From Monilinia fructicola (taxonomy: Eukaryota; Ascomycota; Leotiomycetes; Helotiales; Sclerotiniaceae), in assembly GCA_008692225.1 (NCBI GenBank), contig VICG01000010.1:992001-1056000 (forward strand): 64,000 nucleotides of DNA. The letters run 5' to 3'. Positions 1 to 12,900 of this stretch are shown in pieces (positions within the stretch are counted from its first letter, which is position 1; every line of letters starts with the position of its first letter). The position numbers and the translations under genes were made by a program. Below the pieces are notes generated by a model. The model had not been told where the DNA came from, searched no databases, and worked only from the letters and a program-made list of their open reading frames with translations.

Positions 1-299
1 AAAAAATTGTATGTAAACTCAATTGTCTGCCAAAAGGGTAGTGGATAACCTTCGTTCAAGGAGTGGCTGGATAGCTGAAAGCATGCAGGAACAAGCAAAT
101 GCTCCCCCTCAATTGCAAATTGGGCTTGGCTAGACCTGGAACCAAAATCGGGCATCTTTCTCCGAACTTAATGAAATTGGGAGGTACAGTAGTGTGGTTG
201 CGGCGCCGTCGTGGGTATGGGGCGGACGATACTTACAGCCGCATTTTTTTACTACCTAGGCGACATTGACAGGGCCCGAATAGCTCACTCCAATGCAGA

Positions 300-572
300 T
301 TACATGATATTCCGCTCACAGCTTTGAAAGGTAGAGAGAGGGTCACCTCGGAGGAGGTTCAAAACAACTGGCATATTGTACCAAAATGTATAACTCCCCG
401 GCCGCAGTACCACATATTGACAACATGCGTCTCGATTCTCGTGTTCGCTATCCGATGTTGTTTCTAGCCGACCCATGAAATCGAATTCGAAGGCATATTG
501 CAACTTGCAAGGAGATGATGGATCATGGATGCCTTCATCATGTACGAAGGTATAGTGACATTCTTGTTTCAT
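300..572 (-). CDS. Possible last exon of an unidentified gene
   Basis: An open frame of about 90 codons with protein-like composition (acidic, several Cys and aromatic residues) ends at a TAA near position 300. Just upstream on the minus strand there is a CTAAC branch-point-like element and a TGCAG acceptor, so this may be an internal or terminal exon whose 5' exons I could not find. The first in-frame ATG lies near 572. I do not recognise the family. It may be non-coding, or a fast-evolving orphan gene. Confidence 0.3.
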   Translation of the reverse strand: MKQECHYTFVHDEGIHDPSSPCKLQYAFEFDFMGRLETTSDSEHENRDACCQYVVLRPGSYTFWYNMPVVLNLLRGDPLSTFQSCERNIM

Positions 573-587
573 CGCCTGCACCTTCAA

Positions 588-1731
588 AAGTTAGTTTTCA
601 TGGGTATAATAATGATTTGTTGAGTAGGAGAATGGAGTTGACGAACAAGAATTGCAATTCTAAGGTTAAATTTACCATCCATATTTCTTGAAGAATAAGC
701 TTGAAGAATAAGAATGGTTAAGGTTAGAACTATCTACGGTAGTCAAATTCATGGAGACAAACGCAGAAAGTGTGGTGTCTTGGCTTTTTCCGAACATTTA
801 CCGGCGGGACTTCCCATCACATGCATGTAATGAAGGTATCACCTACTACTGTATGCATATTGTTGTATATACTATATAATTACTATATACTATACAGAGT
901 AGCAACAGTTCTGTCAGACTGTCCCACAACAACGGTGAAGATGTGCGCGGTTGATTTTGGATGAATGCTACACCATGGCATGCATACATGGAGTACTGCA
1001 AAAGGTATGAATACCGCGAATCAACCCCAAGCAGCAGAATAACAAAATCGGGGGATTGATGGATTTCCGCTGCATTGGGAAAGCCCATTGATACTCTGTA
1101 TATCCACTTGCAGGGCTACAAATTACAATCCGATGTATCCGTAAGATTAACATGAAAGCTTATGTTGAGCAAGCAGGTTTCATGTCATCATATTACACGT
1201 GTTGTTGCTATATACCAAAAAGGCCGATTCGTCCGAACAGTTAGATGATTGGATTCTCATCTGATATCCGCCTACTCATGGTACCTCACCTCACCATGTT
1301 GCAACGTGCAATGGATGAATGTTCGATTCCACAATTCGATAGAAATTTACTCATCAATACTACCATGATTACCATCCCAATCTAATCAAATATCAATTTA
1401 CTCTATAGAACTATCTCGCCTGTCACAACGCTCCACACAACATGTATGAATACCTATTCACGACAGCAGCGAGAGGCGGTGACAGAACCAGTTTCAAACA
1501 ACTCATTACACTCTGTAACGAGACCTTTGCGATTGATGAAAGATATGCTATGCCTAGACCATAAACAGTTTCCATCTGTATAGTATCGGTTCAGAAGTCT
1601 GAAATAGCTTCCAGATTCCTCCGTGAGGTTGGTGGTTACTCGATGTAGCGTTATCCATGAGCTTCGACAGAGAGTCGCGTCGGGTTGCCCCGTTAGGATT
1701 ACTGCTTCAACTTTTTGGTGTCTAAGCTTGG
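588..1731. other. Gene-free stretch
   Basis: No frame here has convincing protein-like composition together with splice signals. Short overlapping open frames occur on both strands around 846-1153, but none extends or joins to a neighbour. Confidence 0.4.
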
Positions 1732-2138
1732 TCAGCTTTGGTAATCCAATACCCTGTCTTGAGATGGGATGATGCGATTGAGAATGGGTGGATGTGGACC
1801 GCCTTCAGGCACCGCAGGACCTTCGTCTGTCAACTCGTTTTTTCATGACATGTTCGCCCAAGTGGGCTGGCTTATCTTTATTATCAAACATCGGCCAGGA
1901 CACGACGTGCATGGGTATATTCTTCAGCTGCCTCTCGATAGTCTTTTGAAAACGAAAATCTCAAACATTAATACAGTGGTTCTCTCACCGTGGTTTGAAC
2001 AAATTCTATCTCTCCAACAGCCTCGGAATATGGATCGATATTCAATACCTTCTAAATAACCAAGGCCATCCGTCACCACCTGGAAATTCCATCTCATTGA
2101 GGAGAAGGTAATCAATCATATGCTCCAAAACGTGCAGA
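1732..2138 (-). CDS. Unidentified protein, 3' part, frameshifted and 5'-incomplete
   Basis: On the minus strand an acceptor (CCCTAG) is followed from 2138 by a protein-like frame containing EHMIDYLLLNEMEFPGGDGW. It continues after a one-base slip near 2041 into NIDPYSEAVGEIEFVQTT. A GTGAGA donor at 1988 and a CAAAAG acceptor at 1943 join it to a second exon (IERQLKNIPMHVVSWPMFDN). A further one-base slip in a run of six A (plus-strand T run 1838-1843) leads to a Pro-rich tail ending at a TGA at 1734-1732. Three segments in consistent order with canonical splice sites argue for a genuine gene, but I do not recognise the family. Upstream exons, if any, lie between about 2150 and 2600, where reading frames contain stops. 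Either a gene damaged by assembly indels or a pseudogene. Confidence 0.42.
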
Positions 2139-2599
2139 CTAGGGTAATTATTCAACCAAATTTATATCAAGTTGAGGAGATTGGTAAATAAATTTTTGGC
2201 TTGTGCTTTTCCAAAGAGACGTGCTTCTGTCGCTTTTCAAGACGGCACGCCGCGCAAAAAAATATTGGTCTTGTCTTGAAAACAGGCACGAGTATAGTCC
2301 TGGTATTACTTCTACTCAAGTACCAGAACGAGGAAGTCCTCAGTCACAAAGGATATCGAATTGCTGAGCCCTCAATCCCCCAAATCCCTACATGCCCAGA
2401 GACGCAGCTTGGTGCAAGGAGCGCCCAATGTATTGCCACCGTGAAAGGTTGAAAAAGGTGCTCGATCGGTTGACCAAGGACTATCTTGACGCCTTGATAG
2501 TTTTCATATATCAAAGGAGAATTTATCTTCTGGTGTGGAATTATGCCCTTGGCTATATTGGGGGGAGTTGAATGGCAGATAGCACCAGTTCGAAATCAA

Positions 2600-5060
2600 A
2601 AATTCCCTAAGGTTCTGGCCTGTTCTGATTCTCATCTCATACAGAACCTTTTCGTATACTTCTCCGAACAATTTAAATCCTTCCAGATAATCATTTTATC
2701 TCAATTGCTTACCGCATTTTAGATTTTCAACTCATTTCAGTCACTCTTATCAATCAAGATAGTCAAACTCTTTCAAGCACCCACCCACTCCCTTATAAGC
2801 CTTCGATCTCTTTCATTCACACATGACAATTGAAACGTTTAGCTACTTTATTTTAGAAGTTAATTTATAAGAACAAATGCATAGTTAACTTGGAGGTCTC
2901 TGGCTTTAAGACCTCCAACCTTCAGCTTAGACTCTTTGGATTCGCCTCTCAATTCGCTTCCACTTTTCGGTTCAATACCCCTAAAGTTTCTAAATTATTC
3001 ATTTCCGATTCACTACTCACGATTCGCCTCTCGTTAACACCCCCATCCCCGCCCCCTTTAAGTTCACTCAACCGTAGCTTACATCTTAGTACCCTGCTCC
3101 CGGTTTCCCTATCCTTTTTCTCACTTTCTATCTGAATTTACGCTTATTTACTTTACCTCTCTCCGATTCCTTACTTTGAAAATTACACATTTGAATCTAC
3201 TTTCTATCGATTCACTCTTTACTCGATAACATGTCAAACCTCAGTATATTTAAATGAAACCCTTAACTCTATTGATAATGAAACGCAAAATATGTATTGC
3301 ACTTTGTCTAATTCTTGATTCTTTAAGTAATATATATTAGTTTACGTCTGTCTAACAGCCACCTTTTCCCGCAGTGCCTCCCCACCTCCCTTCAAAATTC
3401 CAAGCCTTTTCAAATCCTCGTAATCTCAATGCTCATGTTAAACATTATCTCAAGCCTACAACGATTCAAAAAAATATCCCTCTCACTCATCAAATCATAT
3501 CCAAGCATGACCTTGAACTAGACATGCAAGATCCAACAGTTAACATCAAAATATTCTTCATTGCCGGTATCCAATACCTGATATTGTTTTAAATACTAAT
3601 ATCGTACACACAGCTTTCCAGTGTCCACTCTGCTCAGGTTTTCCCGCTTTCCTCCGTCTACTTTCCCGGGCATCTTGAGCCCCTAATTCAGCTAAGGGTT
3701 CTCATCTCATCACCATCTTCATTCTCTCCTCTACACCCCCAATCTTTCCTCTCCATTCCCAATTTTCCCATACCATCTCGTCTCACCTCCTCTCCCAAGC
3801 CCATAGACTTCCTCATCTCATCAATGCCACACATGTTCCCATACCTCCAGCCTCCCCCAACCCTATCAAATTTCCCCTTTCTTAAATTTCCCACTCAATT
3901 CGAGCGCACGCATAATTCGGCGAGCAGTACTCGCATAGAACTCACACCGACCTTCAATTCCCACCGATTCGTCTCAACGTGATGGGAGCCTGCTTCGAAC
4001 CGCTCTCAATGTCTCCAACCCCCCAGCTCCGCAAAACCATACGCGATTTCCATCCATCTCTCCTCGTCAACACCCGTTCCATTTTATACATCTCATCAAT
4101 AGAGGCATTCTCCTCTCACAGTATCAAGACAATGCTAAGAACCAGCACAGCGTCCTCAAAATGCAATGCTCATCTCCCCAGCAACTTCGCATAACATGCC
4201 GTAACACCTTTCCAACAGATCCCTCCATCCTCAAATTACCATCAACAGACATGCCACGACACAGACTTCCGCCACGAAAGCTCCGAGACGCAACGATACA
4301 CCAAGACAAGTGCGTGCCCGCGTATCATGCTGGCGCTGGTTCAATTTACAAAGACTTTACGCCTTTTGACACTCCAGACACTGGAGTATACTGTATACTC
4401 ACCTCGAATATCTGAGCGCGTTCATATCGGCATGTGCATGCGCCCGGGCCCCCAAACACGAATTCCGCGTCGTCTTTCGACCTTGTTCGCTTACTCCGCA
4501 GTAATTTGGGGAGGAGAATGGCGTAAAAAAAGAAAGAGGGAGGGGAGAAATACCAAAGGAAGAATTTGACAGGTATATAGGTTCCTATCTCTGGCTTGTA
4601 TCTGTCTCACACATACCCCTTCCGAACTTCTGTCGAGCTTGGGATCAACTGCCAGCACTCAGTTTCCGTTAACCACTTCAATCACCGTAGTAGACTCTAT
4701 GAGTTGTGACTCAGTCCGACGAAATATTTGATAAATTGAATAGATTACGATGTGATATGTGTGATAAGGACGCACTTAAAGGTAGGTGATAGACAATTTC
4801 TTGATATATCCATACATTTGGTTTGCTGCATGAAAATGAAATTCGATACTTGATATTGATTATCCGAACCTTGCACCTGCTAGAAACCTCATCCCATATC
4901 CATTGCCCCATCATCACCAATCTTGCCATATAAACTCCTAAAAAAAGCCTTCTTTCCCAGTACAACCACCAATTATAATTATCATGGCTGGGTGTTTGAT
5001 AAAATCCGTGGCCACGAATTTGTTTCAATTCCAGTCCACGGCATCCTTTCAGTTTGCTGC
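2600..5060. other. Non-coding stretch, pyrimidine-rich on plus strand
   Basis: From about 2650 to 4100 the plus strand is strongly C/T-rich, as in fungal promoter or 5' leader DNA. Open frames here are low in complexity and have no splice support. No gene or RNA was recognised. Confidence 0.4.
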
Positions 5061-6212
5061 TTATGCCTTCTCTTCTCTGATGATATCTTCATAAACCGGA
5101 GGTGGGCCTTGATTCTGGATGAAGCTTTTGCCTTCGATACCTTCCTCGGCAACGTCATCTTGTTGAACTGTGGTATAGGAGCTTCGAGACCCTCTGCGGA
5201 ACAATAGGCGCCACACAAAGATAATGACATGCCCAACAATCATACCAACGAGACTTGCAGTGATTCCAGCAACAACTCCAATGATAACTGGGATAACGAT
5301 ATGTAGGACAACACCTCGTAAAAATCTGGTGATTCCGTGGTGTTTGTGAGAAAATCTGTGAGGTCTGCCGTGACCACCATGATGACCATGATCACCATGG
5401 CCGTCGTGATGGCCGTGATGGCCATGAGGACCAGGGCCGCCATGTTGACCATGAGGACGTGGATGTCCATTAGCCAGAGGTCTGTTGTGGTGAGAAGCTG
5501 GTTGAGCTTTGCCACCACATCCTTTTTTGAGAGCTGAGAGTTTATCTTCAATAATCGCTCTCCATTTACAAAGCATCGTTGTACATTCTTGTCCATCATC
5601 AGCTGGGTCAGATGGATGACTCTTTGATGATGCTGATATAACTTGTACATCACCAATCATCAATTTTCCACTTGGTGTTGTAATAATCTTGATTTCGATA
5701 CTATCGACGTTATCCACAAACTTGTTTCCAACTTCCATTATTTCAAGGGTTGCAATGACTAGGTCAATTTGATCTTGCTTGGAATAGGATGCTGGTTCAT
5801 GAATGCGTACAGCATAACCAACACCCGGCTGTGCGACTTCCACCCACTTGTCTTCCGCTGTCTTAATCAGTTGTGGAGCTGCGAGACGTTCAAGACTGGG
5901 TTTCATATCGATGGGATAGAATTGAAGTCCATTCAAGAGTACACGATCCATTCCATCATCGTGTGAGACGGAAAAGTCAAACTTAAGTCTATTCTGTCCT
6001 TTCAAATCGTGTCGGTTTCCTTGAATATCTTGAGCCAAAATTGGACAGCCAGGACAGTCGACAGCCAAGATTCTACCGTCTGCTTCGATGGCAGCATCGA
6101 AAGGTAAGGCATCTACAATATCGCTATCAGATTTTGAGATGGTCGGAGGAAGTAGAAATGCTTGGCTAAGGGTTGCAAGAGCGACCACCGCTCCAAGCGT
6201 GATAGAGCGCAT
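5061..6212 (-). CDS. Secretory single-pass membrane protein, DUF7728-like, His-rich with PPxY tail
   Basis: Intact 383-residue single-exon gene. Residues 1-18 form a signal peptide (hydrophobic core ending SQAF). The lumenal or extracellular part has a CPGC pair at 53-56. It is followed by a His/Gly-rich segment at about 241-292 with HGHHGHHDGHGDHGHH-like runs, then one membrane span at about 301-337 and a short cytosolic tail. The tail carries a PPVY motif at 371-374, which in known proteins binds WW domains of Rsp5/Nedd4 ubiquitin ligases. The N-terminal half (PPTISKSDSDIVDALPFD) resembles the fungal DUF7728 family, whose function is unknown to me. A role in metal binding or as a ubiquitin-ligase adaptor is inference. 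It diverges from the dehydrogenase gene starting at 7557. The start is the first ATG and directly precedes the signal sequence. Confidence 0.8.
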   Translation of the reverse strand: MRSITLGAVVALATLSQAFLLPPTISKSDSDIVDALPFDAAIEADGRILAVDCPGCPILAQDIQGNRHDLKGQNRLKFDFSVSHDDGMDRVLLNGLQFYPIDMKPSLERLAAPQLIKTAEDKWVEVAQPGVGYAVRIHEPASYSKQDQIDLVIATLEIMEVGNKFVDNVDSIEIKIITTPSGKLMIGDVQVISASSKSHPSDPADDGQECTTMLCKWRAIIEDKLSALKKGCGGKAQPASHHNRPLANGHPRPHGQHGGPGPHGHHGHHDGHGDHGHHGGHGRPHRFSHKHHGITRFLRGVVLHIVIPVIIGVVAGITASLVGMIVGHVIIFVWRLLFRRGSRSSYTTVQQDDVAEEGIEGKSFIQNQGPPPVYEDIIREEKA

Positions 6213-7556
6213 ATTGAGGTGGATCGATGAGTTGGAAGGCCGTATGGTACCGTATGGTATTGTTTGTAATAGATACCGATTCTGGAGATCAATAGACCTG
6301 CTACTTCAAGTCGAGGTGTTTTGAGATGTTGTTGAAATCAGAATATGGAGGATTTCTTTAGAGAATATGTGAGTGGTTGTAGATTTTGTATTGATGTTGA
6401 CAAGATGAAGCGTTGCTTATTGTTTCATGTCGAGTCAGAGAGTTGCAGAGTTGCAGAGTTGAATAACCTGGAAGTCAAAGGAAGCAGCGCGATCCACTAG
6501 TGCCACACAGCCTCCACAAAATGGCGTTCATCAAACCAAGATATCTGACTAATAATGAGCCGAGCACGGGGTACTGTATTAGCGTCCAAAAGAGCTTGAT
6601 TGTCACATGGATGAGGCTGGTTACCACATCTGCTTCCTTCTGTGGCTAGTGCTGATGTGGCTGTGCGATAAGGGTTTGCTTATATAATCTTATCCACACC
6701 CGAACGTCAAGCGAATATCTATCTTCCGGCTCTCCGATCCTTTCCTCCTGTCAGCACAGAGCTTATTGACTTGTAAACCTCACGATGCATCAAATACATC
6801 CATCCATGCTTGTCAAAATGTGATTGACTACATTTGGGTCTTGTACCACCACTACTGCTACTGCTACTGCTGCTGCTCCTCTCCAGCTGTCACTCGATGC
6901 AGTCTGTCTGTACCTCGCTCGTACTTATTCAATCACAACGCAAAGAGTCTGGGCTTGTTGGCCAATCAATTCCTTTTGCAGCAAACAACGAAACCTTACG
7001 TCCTTCATACATTTCGACCTCTTTTACTTTTGCCACGATTTTCTCCATATCTTTTTCTTGTTCTGGACATTTAACTTTGATATTCCCTTACTTTCGATGT
7101 AGCAAAACTCAATAGGCAGGACGACCAAGCGATGGGGAACCCCACAGAAATATCAAGAATATCTATTCTTAGTGGAGAGAATTGGGAGCTGCACCGTCAG
7201 ATGATGTCAACAACCCTTGGTACAGAGCAAGGTGGGCGAGTAGCTATGAGTATCATTTCTGCTTTCACTCATTCCCAAGTACCCAAGTACCAAGTACCCT
7301 ACCTAAGCATTTCAAGCTACCTAAGGACGAATCTTCTTGACATACTTGTACTTTTATTCACACAAGAACTTGCAAATCCTTCATATCTAATTACAATTGA
7401 CTATTTCCTCATTTACATTTGCATATCGTGAACCTTTCATGGTCCTTTTCCTTCAAAATCAACCCTTTCTATAAATTACCAGACTTCCATCCCGAAAGCT
7501 CTCTAACTTGTTTGCCTTCATTTCAATTCCTTCTCTCTACAACAATATTTCGAAAA
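6213..7556. promoter_or_regulatory. Divergent intergenic region between DUF7728-like gene and SDR gene
   Basis: About 1.3 kb separates two outward-pointing genes and presumably holds both promoters. The only repeats are a small CTG/CTA tract near 6850-6880 and a short CAAGTACC repeat near 7275-7300. No coding sequence was recognised. Confidence 0.4.
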
Positions 7557-8862
7557 ATGTTCAGAACACAGCTTCTTCGACACACAGCTCGTGCTGCCAG
7601 AGCTTCAAACAAAAGCAGCTTTACCCCGCACGTTGCCAGCTTTATGCTCAAGACCAATTCACAGTACAGCCTCCCTCCGCGAGAAGATTGACGACCCCCT
7701 ATCTGAAGGTTCTTTCGCACGAACCGATTCCTCTGTACATGTCGAGTATCCAGAAGAACATGAGCTGCCATCCAGTCAGCCGGTACAAGGCCGAGGTGGG
7801 CTTCACTTCAAGCGTACACTTGCATCTTTCTCCCTAGAAGGAAGGGTTGGTGTCGTGACTGGAGGCGCCAGAGGCTTGGGACTGGTCATGAGTCAAGCCA
7901 TGGTTATTAGTGGTGCTGATATTGCAATTGTCGATATGAATAGTATGTGGCATCTGCAGAACTGATGGCGGTATTATGCTAAAAGGACAACAGAGGAGGA
8001 AGCCGAAAGCAAGCAGGAGAGCTTGTTGCTTCATTCAAGAGAGAGAATCCAGGAGCAGAAAAGTAAGAAATCAACCAATATTCTAGCATGGTACCACGAA
8101 AGCTTACGTGTTGTTTTAGGGTTCCTAAGGTTACAGCTCATTACGCAGATGTCTCCTCCCAAGAATCCGTCGATGATGCTATTGCCGAAATCATTTCCCA
8201 GCACGGAAAAATCGATAATTTGGTGACATCAGCTGGTTTCACGGAGAAACTTCGAAGCCATCAACTACCCAATTGATCGAGTACGCAAACTGTGGGGTGT
8301 TAACGTGGATGGTACATACTTGTTTGCGATTGCGGTTGCAAAGCACTTACTGGAGCGTAAGGCTCCGGGAAGTATGGTGTTTATTGGCAGTATGTCCGGT
8401 GCCATTGTCAATGTTCCACAACCTCAAGCACCGTACAACGCCGCCAAGGCTGCTGTCCGACATCTTGCCTCGTCCTTGGCTGTCGAATGGGCTCACGCTG
8501 GCATCCGAGTCAACTGCATCTCCCCTGGATATATGCTGACTGCATTGTAAGATCTGAGCCCCAGAAAGACCCCGTGGGGGTGTGAAATTTTCATGCAAGG
8601 CAATGCTAATTACGAAATCAATAGAACCAAGAAGATTTTGGACGAGAATCCAGATTTGAAGAAGCAATGGACTTCCCTCATTCCTCAGGGTAAGATGGGT
8701 CAGCCCGAAGATCTCATGGGCGCCGTCACTTTCCTCTCATCAGATGCATCCAGCTATGTTACTGGAGGTAAGAACGTTCTTCTCCGCACTCCCATTTGAG
8801 CCAATTTGCTGACAAGATCCCCAGCCGACTTACGAGTAGACGGAGGTTACACTCTCACATAA
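7557..8862 (+). CDS. Short-chain dehydrogenase/reductase, mannitol/sorbose-reductase-like, probably mitochondrial; frameshifted
   Basis: Five exons: 7557-7942, 7994-8062, 8120-8546, 8625-8767 and 8825-8862, all GT...AG. The Arg-rich N-terminus (MFRTQLLRHTARAARASNK) looks like a mitochondrial presequence. The Rossmann core shows the TGGARGLG cofactor loop, a TSAGF element (NNAG position), GSMSG with the catalytic Ser region, YNAAK (YxxxK active site) and a terminal VDGGYTLT. This is the family of fungal NADP-dependent mannitol dehydrogenases, sorbose reductases and D-arabinitol dehydrogenases; the exact polyol or ketose substrate is not decidable. The conserved reading frame is kept only if three one-base indels are allowed: one base too many in CAAAAG near 7606, one missing near 8010, and one too many in GAGAAAC near 8247. 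Splice sites and active-site motifs are otherwise intact, so assembly error is likelier than pseudogenisation. Confidence 0.8.
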
Positions 8863-9837
8863 TCGATCATCATTCTTCAACGGGTCAGAAAATGTGTTTA
8901 TAGCGTCATCTCTTGTGTTTATCAAATCATAGACTCCCGACCCGAGTTGGAGGTAGAGATAGCTTATGGCTTCTTTCCTTCCCCTCCCTACTCGGCTTAT
9001 TAATGTAGCACGAAAAATTTATGAAAATTGTCACAACAGCAGATTTCTGAGTTTTTCGAACAGTGTGATATTCTATTTGCTACCTGTTCCCCCGGTTGTC
9101 ACTTGTCATGTCACTTGTCTAACCATCTAAGATGTCACGGAATCGTCATCCATGAGATCCAGTATGATATCACGCGTAACCACCCTCTTTCCCCTTTCTT
9201 ATAGTTCTGAATGCAATGCGTTCAGCTCGAACTCCAACATCACGTCGCACATATACTGCAATGCTGCATCAGCACCCACCGCACTTGGTGCACTGCAGCA
9301 AAAAAATAAAATCTCCGAAGGAGCTCGTGATAGGACCCCTGAAGATTTGGTTATTTTTTCTTTCTTTTCTTTTTTCGCGTCTCTTGGTGATATGTGTAGT
9401 CTAGTCTACTTATGATGAGTTTTCACGAAAGGCATCTCTGTCTAGGGTACATCGTAAGGAGCATGCCGCGCTGATATGTGTGCATAGGGATGGATGTAGG
9501 ATATGATGTCGCGATCGCGCAGATACAATTACAGCTACATCTACAAACTACAACTACAACTACAACTACAGGTACAGGTACAGGTACAGATACAAGTATA
9601 AATATAAATAGAGTACAGTAGCTCGCTCGCCTTGTCTTGCCCTATACGCCTGGTGACACCCTGGCTGGCGCCGTCCATCCCTCGCCTAGGTAAGATGGCG
9701 CATTCCGAGCGAGGGAAAATTCCTGGGACTGCAGCTGGCGGCCGGAAGGGCAGGGGATTGGGAAAATTGGCACGTCGGGTGACTTTTGGGATTTTTTGGG
9801 GGGGCCCTTCCTTCCTTTTTTTTTGGTCTTTTTTCTC

Positions 9838-9900
9838 TCTCGTGCGTGCGTGCGTGCATGCGTGCATGCGTGCATGTATGCATGTATGGATGTATGGATG
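9838..9900. repeat. Tetranucleotide microsatellite (GTGC/ATGC, then GATGTATG)
   Basis: About 15 imperfect copies of four-base units shift from CGTG through CATG to TATG/GATG. Stepwise decay along the array suggests local slippage with point mutation. Confidence 0.85.
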
Positions 9901-12900
9901 TGGGTGAGTAATAAGTATATTTTCTCACAAAATTCTTTCAGATGGAAAGAATTATTGCTTTTTGGGTAGTGGGTGAATGCCGAATGAAGGGAGGGATGGT
10001 TTAGATCTCGTTTGATACTTGATATTTGATACCTGATAGCTGTGTAGATTGCCGCGGAGGAGATTGGAAAGGTTTGGGATGTTTGATTGGTTGGTTGCTG
10101 AGATGAGTGGTTTGTTTGGCTGAGTTCACCTGGTTCCTGGTACGCGGCTTACCTGCTATGCTGCTGCTGCTGCTGCTGTTGTTGTTGTTGCGGATGGGAT
10201 GTCGCATTCGTACTGTAGCTGTGTCGTTAGTATTTTACGGGTAGAAATGGAGAGGGTGCGTGAGGTGGGCTGCCACCCGTGAGCTAATAAGCTTAAGGTT
10301 TGGATTGAGAGTTGAGAGTTGGAAATTGGGGATTGGGGGTTGAGGGTTGAGGGTTGAGGATTTGAGGCTCGTGTTGAGAGTTTGTCTGTTTTACTGTAGA
10401 GTGTAGAGGTGGTGGCCCTGTGGGTAATCAGACTCAGACTCAGACTCTTGCTCATGCTCATGCTTATGCGATGAATGGGTACCTAGGGAGGTACTGTGTT
10501 GGTGCCCAATCCAGGGCCTTATTGCTTAAAAACACAAGCGTACCAATACAGTACAACTTATACAAGGGAGCTTTAATATATTTGGATGCTTGCTGCTGAG
10601 CTTTAAGATTTAGGTAGGCAGAGGGCATGGATGGCCGGCTGGTATCGTATTGTACTCGAGGTTCTAGATAGCGGGTGTACCGGGGGTGGAAACGAAAAAA
10701 ATGGTTCTAGAAGGATGAGTGGTAAGGTATCTCTCTGAAAGCTTGCTGGTTAGCATTGGAGCTAGAAGGTTGGAAGGAATTTTTTAGTCGTCTTGGACGT
10801 TGGGTGCGAGACATGGGTGGCATGGATGGGTGAGTGCAAGGGGCGGCTCGGCGGCATCGCTTGATATACCCCTGAGTTTGCTTTGTCTTGTTTTGTTATA
10901 TTATGGGTAGGATTTCGGGAGGGGGTTAGGGTTAAGTGGAGGTTGGCAATACAGTAAGGTCTTTTCTGAGACATGAGAAGGACGTGGGGGGCTCTATTCT
11001 TCTTCTTCCCTCGACTCGTGAAGACACGCGGGATTGATGGTTGGTTGGGAAAGATCCTATCTTCCGCCTATCTTTGAAATGATATAGGGGGCTTGAACGC
11101 TCTTGAACGCTCGAGTAATTTCCAAGATTCAAGGGAATGAATGGATTATCCTGCCAAACAAATGTTTTGAGTATGGATGGGATCGTTTGTTGAACTGTAC
11201 GGTAAGTCATGTGGAGTATGTAGAGTGGGGTTCAAAATCCGGGGGTTTGGTAACTTGGGTTAAAATATTGGAGTGCAATATCAAAAAAAGGTCCCAAGGC
11301 AATCTTGGTCCAGAATTCCAACTATATCGAGACTTTCTATGGTTAATGGGAGATTGGGAAGAGTCGTACAAAGTGTTTGTTGGGATCGTGACGGTTACTT
11401 CTAGATTTCTAGATATTGGGGAAGTACAACATCTTCTCCAGAGCAGTAGCAACAATGATTGTCACACGACGTTTCCTTAAATTGAGGCGGAGAGATAAAA
11501 AGAGGTCAGATGTTCAAAAACGGTTCCGTACTTGGACATCGGAAAACGTTCCGCGACATTTTGAAGTGTTGCAGGTGTATGAAGCGTGACGGAAGCAAAG
11601 GTAAAAGATATAAATTAGGAAGGTAGGTAACTGTTCTGTTGTGCTGATGAGAGCTGACATTTGTTGTCGCATGGAGAATGCGTGTTTGTTGGGATTCCTT
11701 TCTCGGATGGAAGGGTTGGCCTGGTCTCTTTCGTTCCGTTTTCCTCTTTTGCTTTTCTCTTTAGGTTTTAATCAACAAGCAAAGACTCTCTCGTGATCAG
11801 TGATTAGACAGCTACGCTTTCCCACGGTGAATGCGAAGATCAGAATCCCACGATGGCGGTGAGTCCGAATGGTCGAGTGAGTCGGTGAGATTGAGTAAGT
11901 TGTGGGAGAAAGCACGCCAGTTGTAATTAATACGTATAAGACAATGTGCCAGGAGTAGGAGACAAATCCGAGACTGACAACAAGAGCACCAAGAGTCGTG
12001 TCGTAGGCTGTCCCTGCCCGGGGAGGGTTTTCAAGGCTAGAAATTGGCCTCGCGTTGTATCACATCCATTTTGCCTTGCCTTGTGCTTCTATGCATGTCG
12101 TAAAGCCCCTGAAAATACGTTGAGCTAGGTGAAAATATGATATTTTGCCGAGTTCCTGTACCGATATGGTCATCATCGGCTTATTCTCTTGAAGAATGGA
12201 AAAGCAGGCACTGAGCCGTGTCTCTTGCACGACAAAGATGGGAATGTCCTTTGATGAGAGCAGAAGTGAAGATGATTTTTATGTCAATCTTATCTCATCT
12301 CATCTTGTCCTTCAAATTCATCTGCATTGATCTTCCGATGGACAGGTGGTACTATTAGATTATGTATAACAAGCACATTAAGGCCTTTCAGCGGTGCACC
12401 AGGTGCAAGGATTGAAAGGGCATACAGTGCAACCTCAGATTGTCCGTAGAATGGCGAGATGCTTCCTACGCAGTTCAAAAGTCATGATTCGCCGTTGCAA
12501 TTGCCGTTCAGCACGACATACCCAGGTGTTTTGTGTTGTCTTTGAGACCAAGATTGGATAGAGAACCTCGGTTATTGTTGAATTCCTTCACGTAGGTACA
12601 GTACTAGGTAGGTACTGTACTACTCATTACTGTAGGTAGATGACCAAAATAACGAGTCAAAACGAAAGAGATTTTCAATCATTGTTATCCGTGGATATTG
12701 TGGTTATATTCACCTCTCCAAATGAAGCAAGATGATTAGATAGGTACTAGAAAGTATTCTAATATAATTTTCCTTCTTTCCCAGGTGGGTTTAGTTATAA
12801 TTTAGAGTGCGGCGGAATACTGGCGAGGAGACACAGTGCTACTCCGGAGTCCGCACAGTAGGTACTAGGTACGTACTACGTACGGAGTATAATTATACAG

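Noticed and set aside
846..1153. Overlapping minus-strand frames of 60-80 codons
   Set aside because: Two frames look equally plausible and neither has consistent splice signals.
7557..8862. SDR gene as a true pseudogene
   Set aside because: All active-site motifs and four introns are preserved, and slips are single bases of the same type as in essential genes nearby; error is simpler.
11103..11480. 125-codon plus-strand frame
   Set aside because: Starts without an ATG, no motif, and repetitive surroundings; likely chance.
12290..12478. Minus-strand frame with ISPFYGQSEVALYALSIL
   Set aside because: Suggestive composition but isolated; no adjoining exon or start could be supported.
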